Origin: Pilaira anomala
Taxonomy: Eukaryota > Mucoromycota > Mucoromycetes > Mucorales > Mucoraceae
DNA length: 64,000 nucleotides
Direction of reading: 5' to 3'
Assembly: GCA_025716855.1 (NCBI GenBank)
Contig: JAIXMQ010000003.1
Span: 186,001-250,000, forward strand
The notes below the pieces were generated by a model that saw only the letters and a program-made list of their open reading frames with translations, ran no database searches and was not told the DNA's origin. Every line of letters begins with the position of its first letter. Position 1 is the stretch's first letter. The translations under genes were made by a program, and so were the position numbers. Of the stretch, positions 33,987 through 48,856 are shown piece by piece.

Positions 33987-36135
33987 ATGGTGAACGATTA
34001 CTTGGTACCAGATGATGTCATGGTATACAACACAGACCGAAACGCAGTTCTCATTATGATCGAACACACGCACCAGCCAGTTGAACTTCAGGACGGCATA
34101 TTTAAACTTATTTCTTATGCACCACACGGTAACTTAGTGAACGGAAACGCCATGGACGATGAATCCAGTGAATTCCAATGGCATGTAAAGTAAGAAAATT
34201 CTCTTCCACTTCTCTTCTTTATTATCTGTATACTTATTTTTCCATAGCTTTGTTCATGATACGAATTTACATGAAGGTGAATATATCTCTGCAAGTAACT
34301 ATAATTGTTATAGTGATAGACTTGACGGTGATCGATTTGAAATTCAAATCCGATATCACAGAAAAATTGATGGTAAAAAAAAAAAGAATATTCAAAAGGA
34401 AGCATAAATACGTATTCTAAACATTCTCTCTTGTAAATAAGCTTTTCGGGCACTTGGTAAAATTCTCGGCGGTGCAAGAGATTATATGGTTCTTACAGGT
34501 ATGCATGGTGATCTTGTCAATTTTCGAGAGAAGGCTCAATTTGACACACAAGGGTAAAAAAGGGTACATTTACTTCTCAAATCTCTCTAACATTTTTTCT
34601 TTCGCAGCGTCATGATTGACTGTAGTAGAAACGGTGTACTTCTTCCCAAATCAGTATACTTTTTACTAAACAATATGGCCTTAATGGGCTTAAACATGTT
34701 GCAGCTCTATACCGAAGATACATTTGAAATGGAAGGTGAACCCTTTTTCGGCTACTTGAGAGGAAAATACTCTGCCCGTGAACTAGCTTCTATTGATGAT
34801 TATGCATTTGATCTGTAAAACTAAACTGTTATTTTAAAAAAAAAACAATAACTGATACAGTTTTTTTATAGAGGGATCGAAGTCATGCCCTGTATTCAAA
34901 CTTTAGGTCATATGGGCCAAGCTTTACAATGGCAACCTTACACACATCTTCGCGATAATCCTGAAGTTCTACTACCTGAATCTGAAGCTACTTATGAATT
35001 TATAGAAAAAATGATTCAAACCATTTCACGACCTTTTCGGTCCAAACGAATTCATATCGGGATGGATGAAGTAATAAACCCCCCCCCCATTAACAATTTT
35101 ACAAAACTTTAAACAATTCGTCTATAGGCTTATGGTTTAGGAGAAGGTCGATATAGACAGCTTTACGGATACAAAGATTCTTCTCAAATATTTGTAGAAC
35201 ATTTACAAAGAGTAACTGAGATCTGTATACGACACAATTTACAGCCTATACTTTGGTCCGATAGTAAAGTATTTATAACTATACTCTACAAAAACATCGA
35301 TGTTAAAAATATCCGCTATTTTTTTTTTAGTGTTATTTTGTTTGGCTGCAAAAAACAATACACTCATGGGATATTATGATGAGTCCAATAACCCAGCCAC
35401 ACCTGAACTCGTATCCAATATGCCTTCCCACGCAAAACTCATTTTTTGGGATTATTATCATACAAACTCAGACATATATTCTCAAAAGATTCAACAACAT
35501 AGGGATATGGGATGTCCTGACCCTTGGGTTGCTAGTAACGTTTTTATATAGAATTAAAGAGAATAAACATAACTCATCTTTTCTTTTGTAGCGGCTGTAT
35601 GGACTTGGAACAGATTTTGGTCTGCATTACCCTTTTCTTTTGAAGCTATACGTGCAAGTACTGTAGTCTCTAAGGACAAAGAAGATGGCGTACGTAACGC
35701 ATTTATAACAATCTGGGGAGATGAAGGCAACGAATGTGATGTGTAAAGTATAATTTATAATGTGTGTAGGTGGGTACTTACCAATTTATCTTTATTAGAT
35801 ACTCTGCATTACCTGCATTACTCTATTACGCAGAGCATGGATACTGTGAACAACCAGAAGTAGATGTTCAAGCTTTAAAAAGAAATTTTGGTAAGTAAAC
35901 AAGGATATAGAATACTTTATTAGTCAAGTGATTAAATAAAAAAAAATAGAGGGAATTTGTGGTGCAAATTTTGATGACTGGGTAACTGCATCCAAGGTAA
36001 GCTGTAAAAAAAACATGAAAAAGAGTATATTTCGTTGTATATTAATATATACAGATTGACGATATACCTGAAGGTACACCCATTACATCAAGATCAACAT
36101 TTGCAAGTAATATGAGCAAATGGTTACTTTGGCAA

Positions 36136-36170
<35 letters not shown>

Positions 36171-36799
36171 GGTTATCTATATAAATTATAATATGTATTC
36201 ATTAAAAATCTAAATCTATTATAGATCCTTTTCTAAGTTTCATGTCTCCACAATACGCAGACGAAGACTTGGAAACACATTATGAAACTATTCAAGACAC
36301 ACTTTCAAAAGCCATTTCCGAAAAGTCATTAAATTGTCCACTCAACGAACGATTAGAATTACCTCGTCGTATCGCCACTGTACTTTCACTCAAATGCTTT
36401 CTACGTAAGCGGTGTGTTGACGCCTATCGAAAGAAAGACTATAACCAGTTGCTAGAGATAGCACACGGTCGACTCAGTCTACTAAGACAAGAGGTAGATG
36501 GATTATGGAAATATCATCGAAAGTTATGGATGAAGACATGTAAGCCATTTGGTTGGGAGGTACTTGAGAATAGGTACGGTGGATTACGAACTCGTTTGGA
36601 GACTATGTATGACCAAATCATAGCTCATGTTGATTATATCACTCATTATAAACTCGATCAAGATGAAGATGAAGATGATGAAAATGAACATAAGCGTATA
36701 CCAGAATTTGATGTAGATCTAGAGTGTATATATTATGGCTCAAAAACCAATTTACTTATAGACCATGCTCGAGTTGTATCTACTTCTCGTCCAGGATAA
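33987..36799 (+). CDS. GH20 beta-N-acetylhexosaminidase, GcnA-like, 12 exons
   Basis: Exons: 33987-34189, 34248-34372, 34442-34553, 34608-34814, 34872-35070, 35128-35263, 35331-35534, 35592-35742, 35799-35890, 35950-35996, 36055-36136, 36225-36799; 710 aa, all phases agree. The barrel carries MLQLYTEDTFEMEGEPFFGY, CIQTLGHMGQALQW and the catalytic Asp-Glu pair in IHIGMDEAYGLGEGRY (about residues 281-282). Two further blocks are IFWDYYHTNSD and WTWNRFWSALPF. This motif set is typical of GH20 enzymes of the bacterial GcnA/hexosaminidase D type, which cleave terminal GlcNAc or GalNAc. No signal peptide, so probably intracellular and involved in turnover of cytosolic or vacuolar glycans. The C-terminal ~190 residues are helical. 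Intron 11 contains a 32-base A run. Confidence 0.88.
36137..36168. repeat. A-run inside GH20 intron 11
   Basis: About 32 consecutive A's directly after the GT donor of the 11th intron. Confidence 0.85.
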
Positions 36800-37536
36800 A
36801 ATAATAAAGTCTTTCTCTTTTACAACAAAATACAGTGTATTTATGTAACTATTATGTGCCTTCTCGTCAATTGTTAGAAAAAGGAGGAAATGGGTACAGA
36901 TAAAGCCCACCATATACAAATAAATATATAGCGACGCTCAATTCATCAACATACCCTACGATTGGATATGTTTATTTAAATTTGTGCTCATATACAATTT
37001 TAATTTATGTCACATTTACTAACATATGTAATACTTTTTTTTTTCTTTTAAGATGAGGCTGGTAAGAGTCCTCAAGTATCTCCAAGTTGCTGCTTGGCCC
37101 AGAGAGGTTTCAATCAAGTGTTATTATTTAAGTAGGTGTTTCTCCAGAAAAGGTGTCTGGTTCCTTTTTTTTTTGTTTTTTTTTTTTTTTGTTCTCTTTC
37201 TCTTCTGGGAGGCCTTTGGTAATGATCTGAAGATAGAAGTACAAGAGTAAACTTGTACTCCTTTCTTTTCAAACGGCTTGAAACTCTTTTTTTTTTTTTA
37301 AACATGCCTTTATTCACTTAATAAAAAAAAATTGCTTCTTGATAATAACATAAATAATAACATGGCTTTCTAGTCTTATTCTTGGCAGTAAACAAAGGCC
37401 ATATCTTCAAATTACATCAGGCTTACCATACATACGTAGAAAAAAAAAAGGCGGTAAATTAATACAACGCCTTATAATATTTTCAATAAGCCACTGTTTA
37501 CTTTATTTCTCTTTTTTAAAAATACATTTATTAAAC
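36800..37536. other. Intergenic region between GH20 and RPP1
   Basis: About 740 bp. The frame at 37053-37250 collapses into poly-Phe and is not called, although its first 20 codons are weakly protein-like. RPP1's promoter should lie near the right end. Confidence 0.5.
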
Positions 37537-38520
37537 ATGTATTGCGATCTTAATATACCATGTCGAACTAATCCCGATCGCATTTCTATTGACAAGTTAA
37601 AGTTGATTTTATCGCGCTTATCGCAATGTATTTATTTATAAAAAGTTAATGTTTATATGTACAGTATTTTTCTAAAAACCTTTTTTTAGTTCAAGAATGT
37701 ACAGTTGCCTTAAACTTTACTATGGAAGGAAAAGTAAGGGCTTCGTTTACATACATATTACCCAAAGTTATTTATCTTTTTTTTTTTCTCTTTAGAAACT
37801 TCCAACTGTATCCGAGAAATATGATATTGATAAAGATTTATTAAACTGTCAATTTCCCTTAACAATTTTAACTCGTGTTACCATGAATACAAATGAACCT
37901 TTAGAACAAGTAATGCATAATTTTATTTTCTATTTTTGATGGATATCTAAACCCTAATCTTTCATAGAATACAATTCAAGAATTAAGAAAAGAGTTTGAC
38001 TTAATTGCGATAAGGACGAATAGTTTGAATACATTTAAAGAAGCTTGCACGAATTACGATATCGATATGATTTCACTTCCCTGTACTGAACGTTTATCAT
38101 TTGAATTGAATTCGATTGATGTAAATAAAGCGTTAGAAAGAGGTGTTTATTTCGAATTATGTTATGCAAATGCCATCCGAGGTATGAAAAGGATACTTTC
38201 ATAAAAAAAATCAACATATTCAATTCCTTCTCTTTTAGATGTTCAAGCTAGAACGTATACAATGCAAGTGGCAAAGCAATTATTTGAATATACTCATGGA
38301 AACAAATTGATCGTTTCTAGTGAAGCAGAGATTGTATCAGAAATCCGTAACCCAGCTGATATATTTTATTTGTAAGTGAGATGATAAAGATATTCATGAT
38401 CACTTTTTAACAATGGTTTTTTTCTGTAGTGCAAAATCAATTGGATTACCTAACGATAAAGCGAAATTTACTGTAGAAAAGAATTGTGAACAATTATTGA
38501 ATATTGCACGAAACAAGTAA
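37537..38520 (+). CDS. RPP1: RNase P/MRP protein subunit Rpp1 (p30 family)
   Basis: Exons 37537-37627, 37690-37733, 37796-37909, 37968-38181, 38239-38371, 38430-38520; 228 aa, all in phase. RPP1/p30 is a TIM-barrel-like subunit of nuclear RNase P and RNase MRP, needed for tRNA 5' maturation and rRNA processing. Matches: the start MYCDLNIPCRTNPDR, the ELRKEFDLIAIRTNSLNTFK block, DMISLPCTERLSFEL, the GVYFELCYANAIRD motif (the family's most conserved stretch) and GNKLIVSSEAE followed by RNPADI and FAKSIGLPNDKAK. The yeast protein is longer, with a C-terminal extension; this is a compact version. The stop is 30 bp from the stop of the convergent carrier gene. Confidence 0.93.
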
Positions 38521-38549
38521 TTAAAGGAATTTATTTAAAATAAATATTG

Positions 38550-40577
38550 TTATGAAAGGCCAAGTTCTCTTTTACTCCATTCATAAGTGACATAACTAAG
38601 ACTTACAGCCGGTACAACCTATATACAACATATTTTCTCCAGGATTAAAATCTTTTGTTGTGATCATAATAGCAAATTCTTAAAATATTACCTTTAATAG
38701 AGTTGGACCCAGCCCTTTATAGAACCCTTTTGGACCCTCTGTATGTAACGTAACTTTAAATGCATCCCATGGAGATTTATATAGACGAGGATGCCCTGAA
38801 GTACCTTGAGCTTGTAATCTATATACCAAAAACAAAATTGAGTTTCATCCTATACATACAGAAACGAAATTCCATTTTACCTTGTTCGAACAACATTTAA
38901 AGGATATACACTTGTAGCACCTATTGTGCCACTAATCATACCACATGCTAATAATACAAAAATATTTGGCGATTTTTGAGAACCGTCATAATTATATTCA
39001 CCTTGTGTATATTCTAAATAAGACATCTTCAAAGTCTCATAAATGCCTTTCTATGTTGTTAGCACATTATTGTTCTATTTTTTTCTTTTCTTTCGCTTTT
39101 ACCTAAATCCATTGCCTGATATGGAAACACGCCTACAAGTCCAAGTGTCTAAAATTATGTTGTTTAATTATCGTTCCCTCCCTTTTTATACATATATGTT
39201 CTACTTACCAAACCTGGCCAAAATGCGCGAACACCGCCACGAGCATACATGGATTTCGCAGTTTCAGTTATAACAGAAGTAGAAGATCTTGCAACTTTAG
39301 TAGAAAATGCCACAGATAACTTTGGATTTGACAAGGGCGAAGTTTTAATTGAGATCGAAGGCACTTTCTTTTTAACTTGCTGATTATGATTTGTAACTTG
39401 ATGTGTCATGATACGAGTTTTTAAAGTTTCTAAAGGATAAATCGAGAACTGAGCGCAAATACCAGCCATACCACCTGCAACAAATCGAGCTGTAGTCGGT
39501 ATCGAATCTTTATCCTCACAATGAAGTATCCTTGCAAACAATTCCTTACACGATTCATACGAATAAAATTTAATAGCGGATTCAGGTATGATTTTCATAA
39601 TGTTTAAACCGTTGCCTACAAAAAAAGCTCTCCAACCACCGTAACTATAGATGGATCGAACTGCGTTGAAAAAAGTAAGTGGTCGCTCGGGTGTACTGCT
39701 GTGTGTCATCAAGTATATTTTTAATCGATCAAATGGGGCTGTACAGGTACGTGATACAGCTCCTGCAATACCTCCAGCAAGTAAATAACCGATAGCATGT
39801 CTAGCAGTTTCATCAGTTGTCGGTATAACTACTTCGCCATCTTGTGTTAATTGTGTTGAAGATTCATAATATCTATACATTTCACTCATATTGGATTGGG
39901 GTAAAAGCTACATATATATGTAAATATTTTTAGCCGAAAAAGTTGATGAGGGTACTTTATTTATTTTAAGTATATAACTTACAAGAAGAAAATTTTTAAA
40001 TTCATTAAAATCTATCAACCCATTCCCATCTAAAACATAAAGAAAAAAATCATTAGTAAAACTAGTGAAATGTAAGATAAAACTACCTCTTTTTTTTTTC
40101 AAGCAAACAAATACCAATATCCATTAATTGCATAAAATTCAATACGTCTGCTTCATCTATTTCCATGCCCGCTCTCTTTAAAGCGATTTGTAAATCAGTT
40201 GGATCTAATTGACCTTCACCACTTCTATCTAACTTTTTAAATAATTTCCATAATTCATTTTCTTTATCGGTTACATAAGCTTTAAATTCATCAAAATCAA
40301 CGAATCCATCTTGTGATGTATCACACCGAGATAATAATTCGTTGGCGTATTTCGTACGTGCTGGAAGATGCGTCATAGCCGTAAATCCTCTTTGAATCGC
40401 TTGACTGTCTAAGAATCCTGTCTTTTTTCGGTCAAGCGTATTAAATAATTCTCGAATACGAAAGTCTCGTTCGGAAGGCGTTTCTGATAAATAAAATTCA
40501 GTTGACTTTGGAAGTATCTTCTTTTTTGAACTTTGTTGTTGTTGAGTCATGCTTGTGTCATTTACTGTAAAAGACAT
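38550..40577 (-). CDS. Calcium-regulated mitochondrial carrier (SCaMC/Sal1-like ATP-Mg/Pi carrier)
   Basis: Exons (minus strand) 40577-40115, 40029-39983, 39907-39209, 39148-39103, 39046-38881, 38818-38692, 38618-38550; 538 aa, all in phase. The N-terminal half has EF-hand loops (DTSQDGFVDFDEF, DRSGEGQLDPTDL and DGNGLIDFNEF, plus a degenerate first one DRKKTGFLDSQAI). The C-terminal half is a mitochondrial carrier with three repeats: AGAVSRTCTAPFDRLKIYLM, AGICAQFSIYPLETLKTRIM and GATSVYPLNVVRTR, each with the PxD/E-x-x-K/R signature. This layout is the ATP-Mg/phosphate carrier that loads adenine nucleotides into mitochondria in response to cytosolic calcium. A basic Ser-rich insertion of about 40 residues follows the second repeat's first helix; such insertions occur in fungal Sal1 proteins. 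Confidence 0.92.
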
Positions 40578-41760
40578 TTTTTTTTTGAAATAAAAATAAT
40601 ATTAAGAAAAAAGAAGAAGGAGAGAAATATAAATAAATATAATAAAAAAAAAATAGGGCACAAATATAGCCCACAAAACATACTCTTTCTTCTCTTATTA
40701 CGTCGTTTGGTCATCCAATTAAATTAGACCCAAATTACTGCTTTGGTTTCTTAAATGATATTGAAATGACAACATACACGCACACATGGTGGACCTATTT
40801 TATCTAAACTCAGTGGTTAACTTTTGCCCCTTGTTATTGTTCTAAGATTAAACAGAAATTGCCTCTCTCTTCTCTCACTTCTCTTTCTTTTGACTGACTA
40901 AAAACTCGAAACATGGTCAGTTGACTTGGTAACAATTTGAACTTTATTTTTCATAAAATGAGAGATATGATGTAATCGTATCACTGGCCTTAATTTTTTA
41001 TATATAGATTGCTTTTTTTAGTTCATTACAAGCTGTTTAACTACAAGAATTAGTTTATTTTTCTGCTTTTCTTATACTTGGTTTTCTTTATAATGTAAGT
41101 TGTACAGTATAAATTATAAAAAATTAAAGTCCCTAGAAGTGAATGTCTCTCATAGACCGTAGTATCTGATCAGTGCAATGCATGAAATACACATAAAATA
41201 AAGCAATCACTTTTTCTAGAAATTTCAGGTTGTTTCGACAATTAGAAATTAGGTCATTATCATAAGAAGGGTTATCTTATCTCAAATGTATTGCCTCAGC
41301 GACATACATATTTTATCTCTAACTATTAAAAGCATATATGTATACTCTTTCTACATATCGACACAGCAAGAAGAAGGCCCTGGAATGAGTTGCCCCTCAT
41401 CATTGAATTAAAGCTTAACTTCTTACAGTCAAAAATAAATATTTAAAAAAACCAACAATGTAAAAAATATTCAAATTAAACCAAAATAACATATCTCTTC
41501 ATTAATATGAATTAAGTTAAGAAAACTCAGTGGCCTTAAATGAGATCATATGGCGCAAATTACTATAAGCTCTATTCATGAAACGCAAAAGCGAGCAATA
41601 TAACAGACATTTTTAACGACGAATTGCATAATTATCAACGCGCTCTACCATTGGCTAAAATTGCTTTACGTCGTGAAATTGTAGTGGAACCCAAAGTGAC
41701 GTGGAACGAATTTACATTTTATTTTTTCTTTCATCTTGATCATCATTCAGTAAAACCAAA
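40578..41760. other. Intergenic region between divergent carrier and SEC23 genes
   Basis: 1.2 kb, AT-rich, holding both promoters. No further gene or RNA was recognised. Confidence 0.55.
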
Positions 41761-44393
<2,633 letters not shown>

Positions 44394-46815
44394 TCATAAT
44401 AATAAAAAGTCTTTTATTTATTTATTTTCATTAAAATAACTATAGCCTCATTTTACTTTTGATATATAGACTAGTATAAACTCTAGTAATTATCTTAACT
44501 TTCTCTTGGATGAAAATACTGTTCATAACTTGGCTAACAATTGGTATTAAAAAAGTTTATTTATTATCTATAAAATTGAGGATATTATAGTTCAGAAAAG
44601 TTATGTAAATTATGTAGCCTTAGCCTTCATTCCAAACGGCAAGTTTTAAATCGTTATAAACGAATACCGTTCTAAAGCTTTGCACTGAATAACTATCTAC
44701 TAATTCTAGCTACAAATTAACTGAAATGTTGTAAGAACCGAAGAAACACCAATATATATTATGATTCTAACTATTTCTTCTTTTATACATTTTGTTTTGT
44801 GTTGCATAAAACATAATTCTGTAACTCCATAATTCAACATCTGAACTTAGCTTATAGACTTCTCCTATTTTCAATAGAGTAACGATGAAAGTGTGAGAAA
44901 GAGCAATATTTGTATGTGCAGGCTGTTAAATGGCTGTGAGTGTTTTTATAGCTTTAAATAGAGTAAGTATTATACCGTGATTATGACAAAAAATATTTGT
45001 CATTTAAAGTTACTATTTTATCTTGTTTTTGTTTCCTTTATTAATTAAATGTAAGACCTATTTCATAGTATTTAATAAAAGTGTACACATGCAACACAAC
45101 AGTAAACACATTTTGGGATAAACCTGACTGTTTAAATATATATTTATACGTAATCGGCGGCTTTTAGGGGAAAGGAGATGATGAGGGTTAATATGATTTA
45201 TAATTCAAAATTATAACACGTATATGTTAAGCTAACGAGATTTGAACTGTTGCAACTCTGTAATTAAAATGAAACATATTTAATTAATGTGATAATAATC
45301 CTAGATATAAAAATTGGAACTAGAGTGAATGGTATAGTATCTTTTTTTATGTATTTTACGTTTATCGTTTTAAAATTGAGTATAAGGTGTGAAAAAGGAG
45401 AATAGAAGTCGATTCAGTATATATTAAGATTTTTATAACTTTATGGTAAAGCTACATACGATGATATTATAATTTGGGATTATCAGTATAAACTCTGACA
45501 AAGTTCACCGATCTATTGATGGATATGTAGGTGTCATCACGGAAATAGTAAAAAAAAATTGGTTATAAAAAAAGCATCTACTCCTATGTATACATGTAAT
45601 ATATCTTATTTAAGAATCAACTTATTGTTCTTTCAAAATTAAAATGGTGTGTTTATAGAGCGTATCTTGTTTTATGACTATCGTACAGACTATGTATGCA
45701 TTCTCGATCTAAATAGTCAGCTCAAGACCAAGTAGAAGAGAAAGAAATAAAAGAGCCCGGAATTGGTAACTATTTCAACTGAAGTATTTAAACTAATACC
45801 CTTCAAATTGTTTTTAAAAGGGTATAATAAAAACCTCCTTAGTCATGACCAGATTTCTTACAACGTTCTCAATAATAAAGTTCAAAAAATATGTGTTTGG
45901 CATGTGAGCTTAGTTCCTTACAAATTAAATTTGTTTCCACTAAAAAAGATCGTCCATCACCCTATAAAAAAAATCGCTATTTAAATTAAAACATGTTTTT
46001 AATACCTATCAACAAATTACTAAAATTGTTATATCATGTTACGATCATTTTAAAGACCAGATAAGAGAGAGAGAGAGAGAGAGAGAGAGACTAATGAAAG
46101 TTGGTAAAAAGTATGGGGAGCATAATATATACAACTACTACATTCATGGCACAAGATGTCATCCAAAATGACAAAAAAAAACTTAATATTTATTGCTTAC
46201 ACCATTTAGTGATCGCTGGTTGCGCAAACAAAATTTTCTGGTTTAACGGCAATACAAACAATCTTAATTTAGAAAAAGCATAAACGAATAATGTCAAACT
46301 ATTTTTTTTCTGTCTCCCTAGAGAGTTCTGGACCAGCTTGGAAAGCATCGCCATGACAACTTTCCCATCAGGCGTTTAAATGAAGACCAGTTCTCATGAA
46401 ATCATCTAACCGGTTATTTCTCGATTTTAAGAGTGCCCTTTTTGTTATCACACAGCTTTTTTATGACTCTCGAGTATTTTCTTTCTTTCAACTTGGACCG
46501 TTAACTAAATAGCGGGAAAAAAGAAAGCAATAAATAAGAAAAAGGTTTTTAGTTAAAAATATGCTTGTGAAAAAAAAAAAAAAAAAAAAAAAAAACTATT
46601 TTTTTAAAATTAACTGACAGATCTAGAATAAATAACTATTTTTAAAGGAACCGAAAATAACATTTTTTTAAATAGATAAGCAAATTTAGATACATGTTAC
46701 TTAAATATCGTACAATACCTGTTTAACAATCATGAGACCTTCGATGGTGTTCAAAAGATTCTTTTTTTCCTAGTTTAAAGAATGACAAAAGGGCACTCGT
46801 TAGAGTACCATTGAT

Positions 46816-46850
<35 letters not shown>

Positions 46851-46954
46851 CACCCTTCAAGGTGGTCCTCTTTGCTTCTTTACTCTTTAAACTTACTTAA
46901 AAATAGGAACAAACATTTTCTTTTAATTATATTCATATAAATCATTTAAAAATA
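44394..46954. other. Long gene-poor region
   Basis: About 2.6 kb. No supported gene; frames at 45763-45984 and 46101-46283 are AT-rich and featureless. Contains a (GA)n tract at 46066-46091 and A runs at about 46570-46594 and 46820-46847, the last one just before a short CACCCTTCAAGGTGG palindrome. Confidence 0.5.
46066..46091. repeat. (GA)13 microsatellite
   Basis: Perfect GA dinucleotide repeat in an otherwise non-repetitive AT-rich stretch. Confidence 0.85.
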
Positions 46955-47885
46955 ATGGCAAAATTGTCCAAAAAAGAAATAGCTAGCATAGAGGAAACTC
47001 AAAGACTATTAGATATTGAAGGCGGTAGGGTTGAGATAGACGTGCATGAACTGCCATTTCCTAAGGAAGGTTAGTTTGTAACAATTGTTTCCTACACAAA
47101 AAGAAAGTGGAACAACACTGCACCTACACCTAATCGTTTTTTACGTAGTGTACCTGTTGCACCTGTTGTACCTACTGTACCTGCCATACCTACTGAATCT
47201 GGTGAACCTGCTTTACCAACTATTACAACTGATCTTGAAGACAACGTTGGAATTGACATTGTTGCTAATGACAACAATTTTAATCAATTAAGTAAAGTCT
47301 AAAACAGTCTTCTGAGCTTCCTTTGGTTGGCCAAAAGTACTTGAAATACGCTGGTACTTGCGGTTTACCCGACTATACGGAAGTACTCCCAGATGATGAT
47401 GAATAATTAAATAGATGTCCCTGTGGTAACACATATACTAACAAGGTTTAATTTTACATCTACCTCGGCAAGATTTTTTTAAAAAAAACATTTAACTCCA
47501 TTCTAATTAACTATATTTTCAAAGTGGAGGCCTTACAAGGTCTCTTCTTTTGTTTGTATAAGCCAAGTACATACCTTGGCAAAATTGAAGTTCTTGAAGG
47601 CCTGTATGATAGGTTGATACGACGAGAACTGTGATTGTACTATTTTAGAGATTGACTAGAGCAAGCTTGGTAAAAGAAAATACCATAGAAGTCATTGGGT
47701 AGAATAGGCCTAGATTGTTGGTGGTGTTGAATTAAGGCCTTAGCGTAAATGTTTTCTTCTGATGGTTCTAGATAGAACAGGCGCCACATTAATCAGCATT
47801 ATTGAAAATTATGTGAAGACAGGTTTAATTGTCAGAACAGATTGCTGGAGAGCATATGAAGCTTGGTCAATCTTGGTCTAAAATT
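46955..47885 (+). mobile_element. Merlin/IS1016-like (ISXO2-type) transposase relic
   Basis: The plus strand reads as a decayed transposase. ATG 46955 opens MAKLSKKEIASIEETQRLLD. A Pro/Thr-rich linker follows in another frame (VPVAPVVPTVPAIPTES). Then come LPLVGQKYLKYAGTCGLPDY at about 47316, and, through stops, SKLGKRKYHRSHWVE and IVGGVEL near 47670. Last are DRTGATLISIIENYVKTGLI and VRTDCWRAYEAW near 47771-47870. The KxGKRKYxRG...GG.E block followed by PDR-TLxxII and SDCWxAY is the DDE core of Merlin/IS1016-type elements. Stops and frame changes show it is inactive. No terminal repeats were found by eye. Confidence 0.65.
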
Positions 47886-48856
47886 TCAGCATCATCATAC
47901 TTATAATATTTTAAAATTCCAAACTTTTAAAATAAAATTTATCTTAACGTAACTACATATTCTCCATTTAAAAGATAAGAGGTTATTATTTTGTTGAAGC
48001 TCAGCATATCTTCCAGAAAACACTCTTTTTTTTTTTTTTTTTTTTTTTTGTCGTAAAAAGATTACGGGTAGCTGTATAAATTATATCTAAAAGATGCCAA
48101 CAAGTGGATCTACTATCTGGTCAGGTTAATAAAAAACTGAACGATGACAAAAAGTTTTGATTGGTGGACAAAAATTTTGAAAGCACCAAGGAATCCTTGA
48201 TTCTAGCCGAATAAAAAATTAAAAAAAGACCTTTTTTACTTATTTTTGAATTGAAACGGAGACTTTTTTTTTTGCAAAAAGCACCGGTTTGTAGTTTCGA
48301 AGCATCTTTTTTGTTCTTTGCTATTGTTGTCGATCATATAATAAATAAAGGCAAATAGGTTTTAATTTTCAGGTTGAGGCTTTTAAAAAAGAAAAAACTT
48401 GTTTTTTTTTTGCATAGTAATATTAATAAAGAAATATGTATCATCAAATGATGCACAGATATACTAGAACAACCAATATCTATAAATAATGAAAATAATT
48501 TATTCTTTTTTTTTAAAAAATAAATAAAAAGTATAACACCACGAATTTACACAGAATAATAGTAATCTTGTGGAATGATGTGAATAAAATAGAAAATATT
48601 GTACTTCGTACAAGTTTATTTAATCATGAGATTTTACACAATTTTTATTAGGTAACAAATTATTATATTTAGATGCGAAGAGAAGAAGGGGAAGGGAGGA
48701 GGGGAGAATATAATTAAGGAGAAGATTTACTTGAGTACTACCATTAAATTCTGTTATATATAACGTTATTTTTTATTTCTGTCGCTCTTCTCTTTCTCTT
48801 TTTCTTCCTCTTTATTTTCTTTTTGTCTTTTTTAAAACTATTGTGTGTAGATCATC
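47886..48856. other. Intergenic region upstream of the chitin deacetylase
   Basis: Nearly 1 kb, AT-rich, with a T run at 48027-48049. The last 100 bp are strongly pyrimidine-rich (CTCTTCTCTTTCTC) and likely the core promoter or leader of the next gene. Confidence 0.5.

Noticed and set aside
37053..37250. Possible small gene before RPP1
   Set aside because: Ends in poly-Phe from a T run; first exon-like part has no joinable partner.
45240..45270. Sequence resembling a tRNA T-arm (GAGATTTGAAC)
   Set aside because: No acceptor stem, D-arm or anticodon arm could be folded around it. No tRNA or rRNA gene was found in the window.
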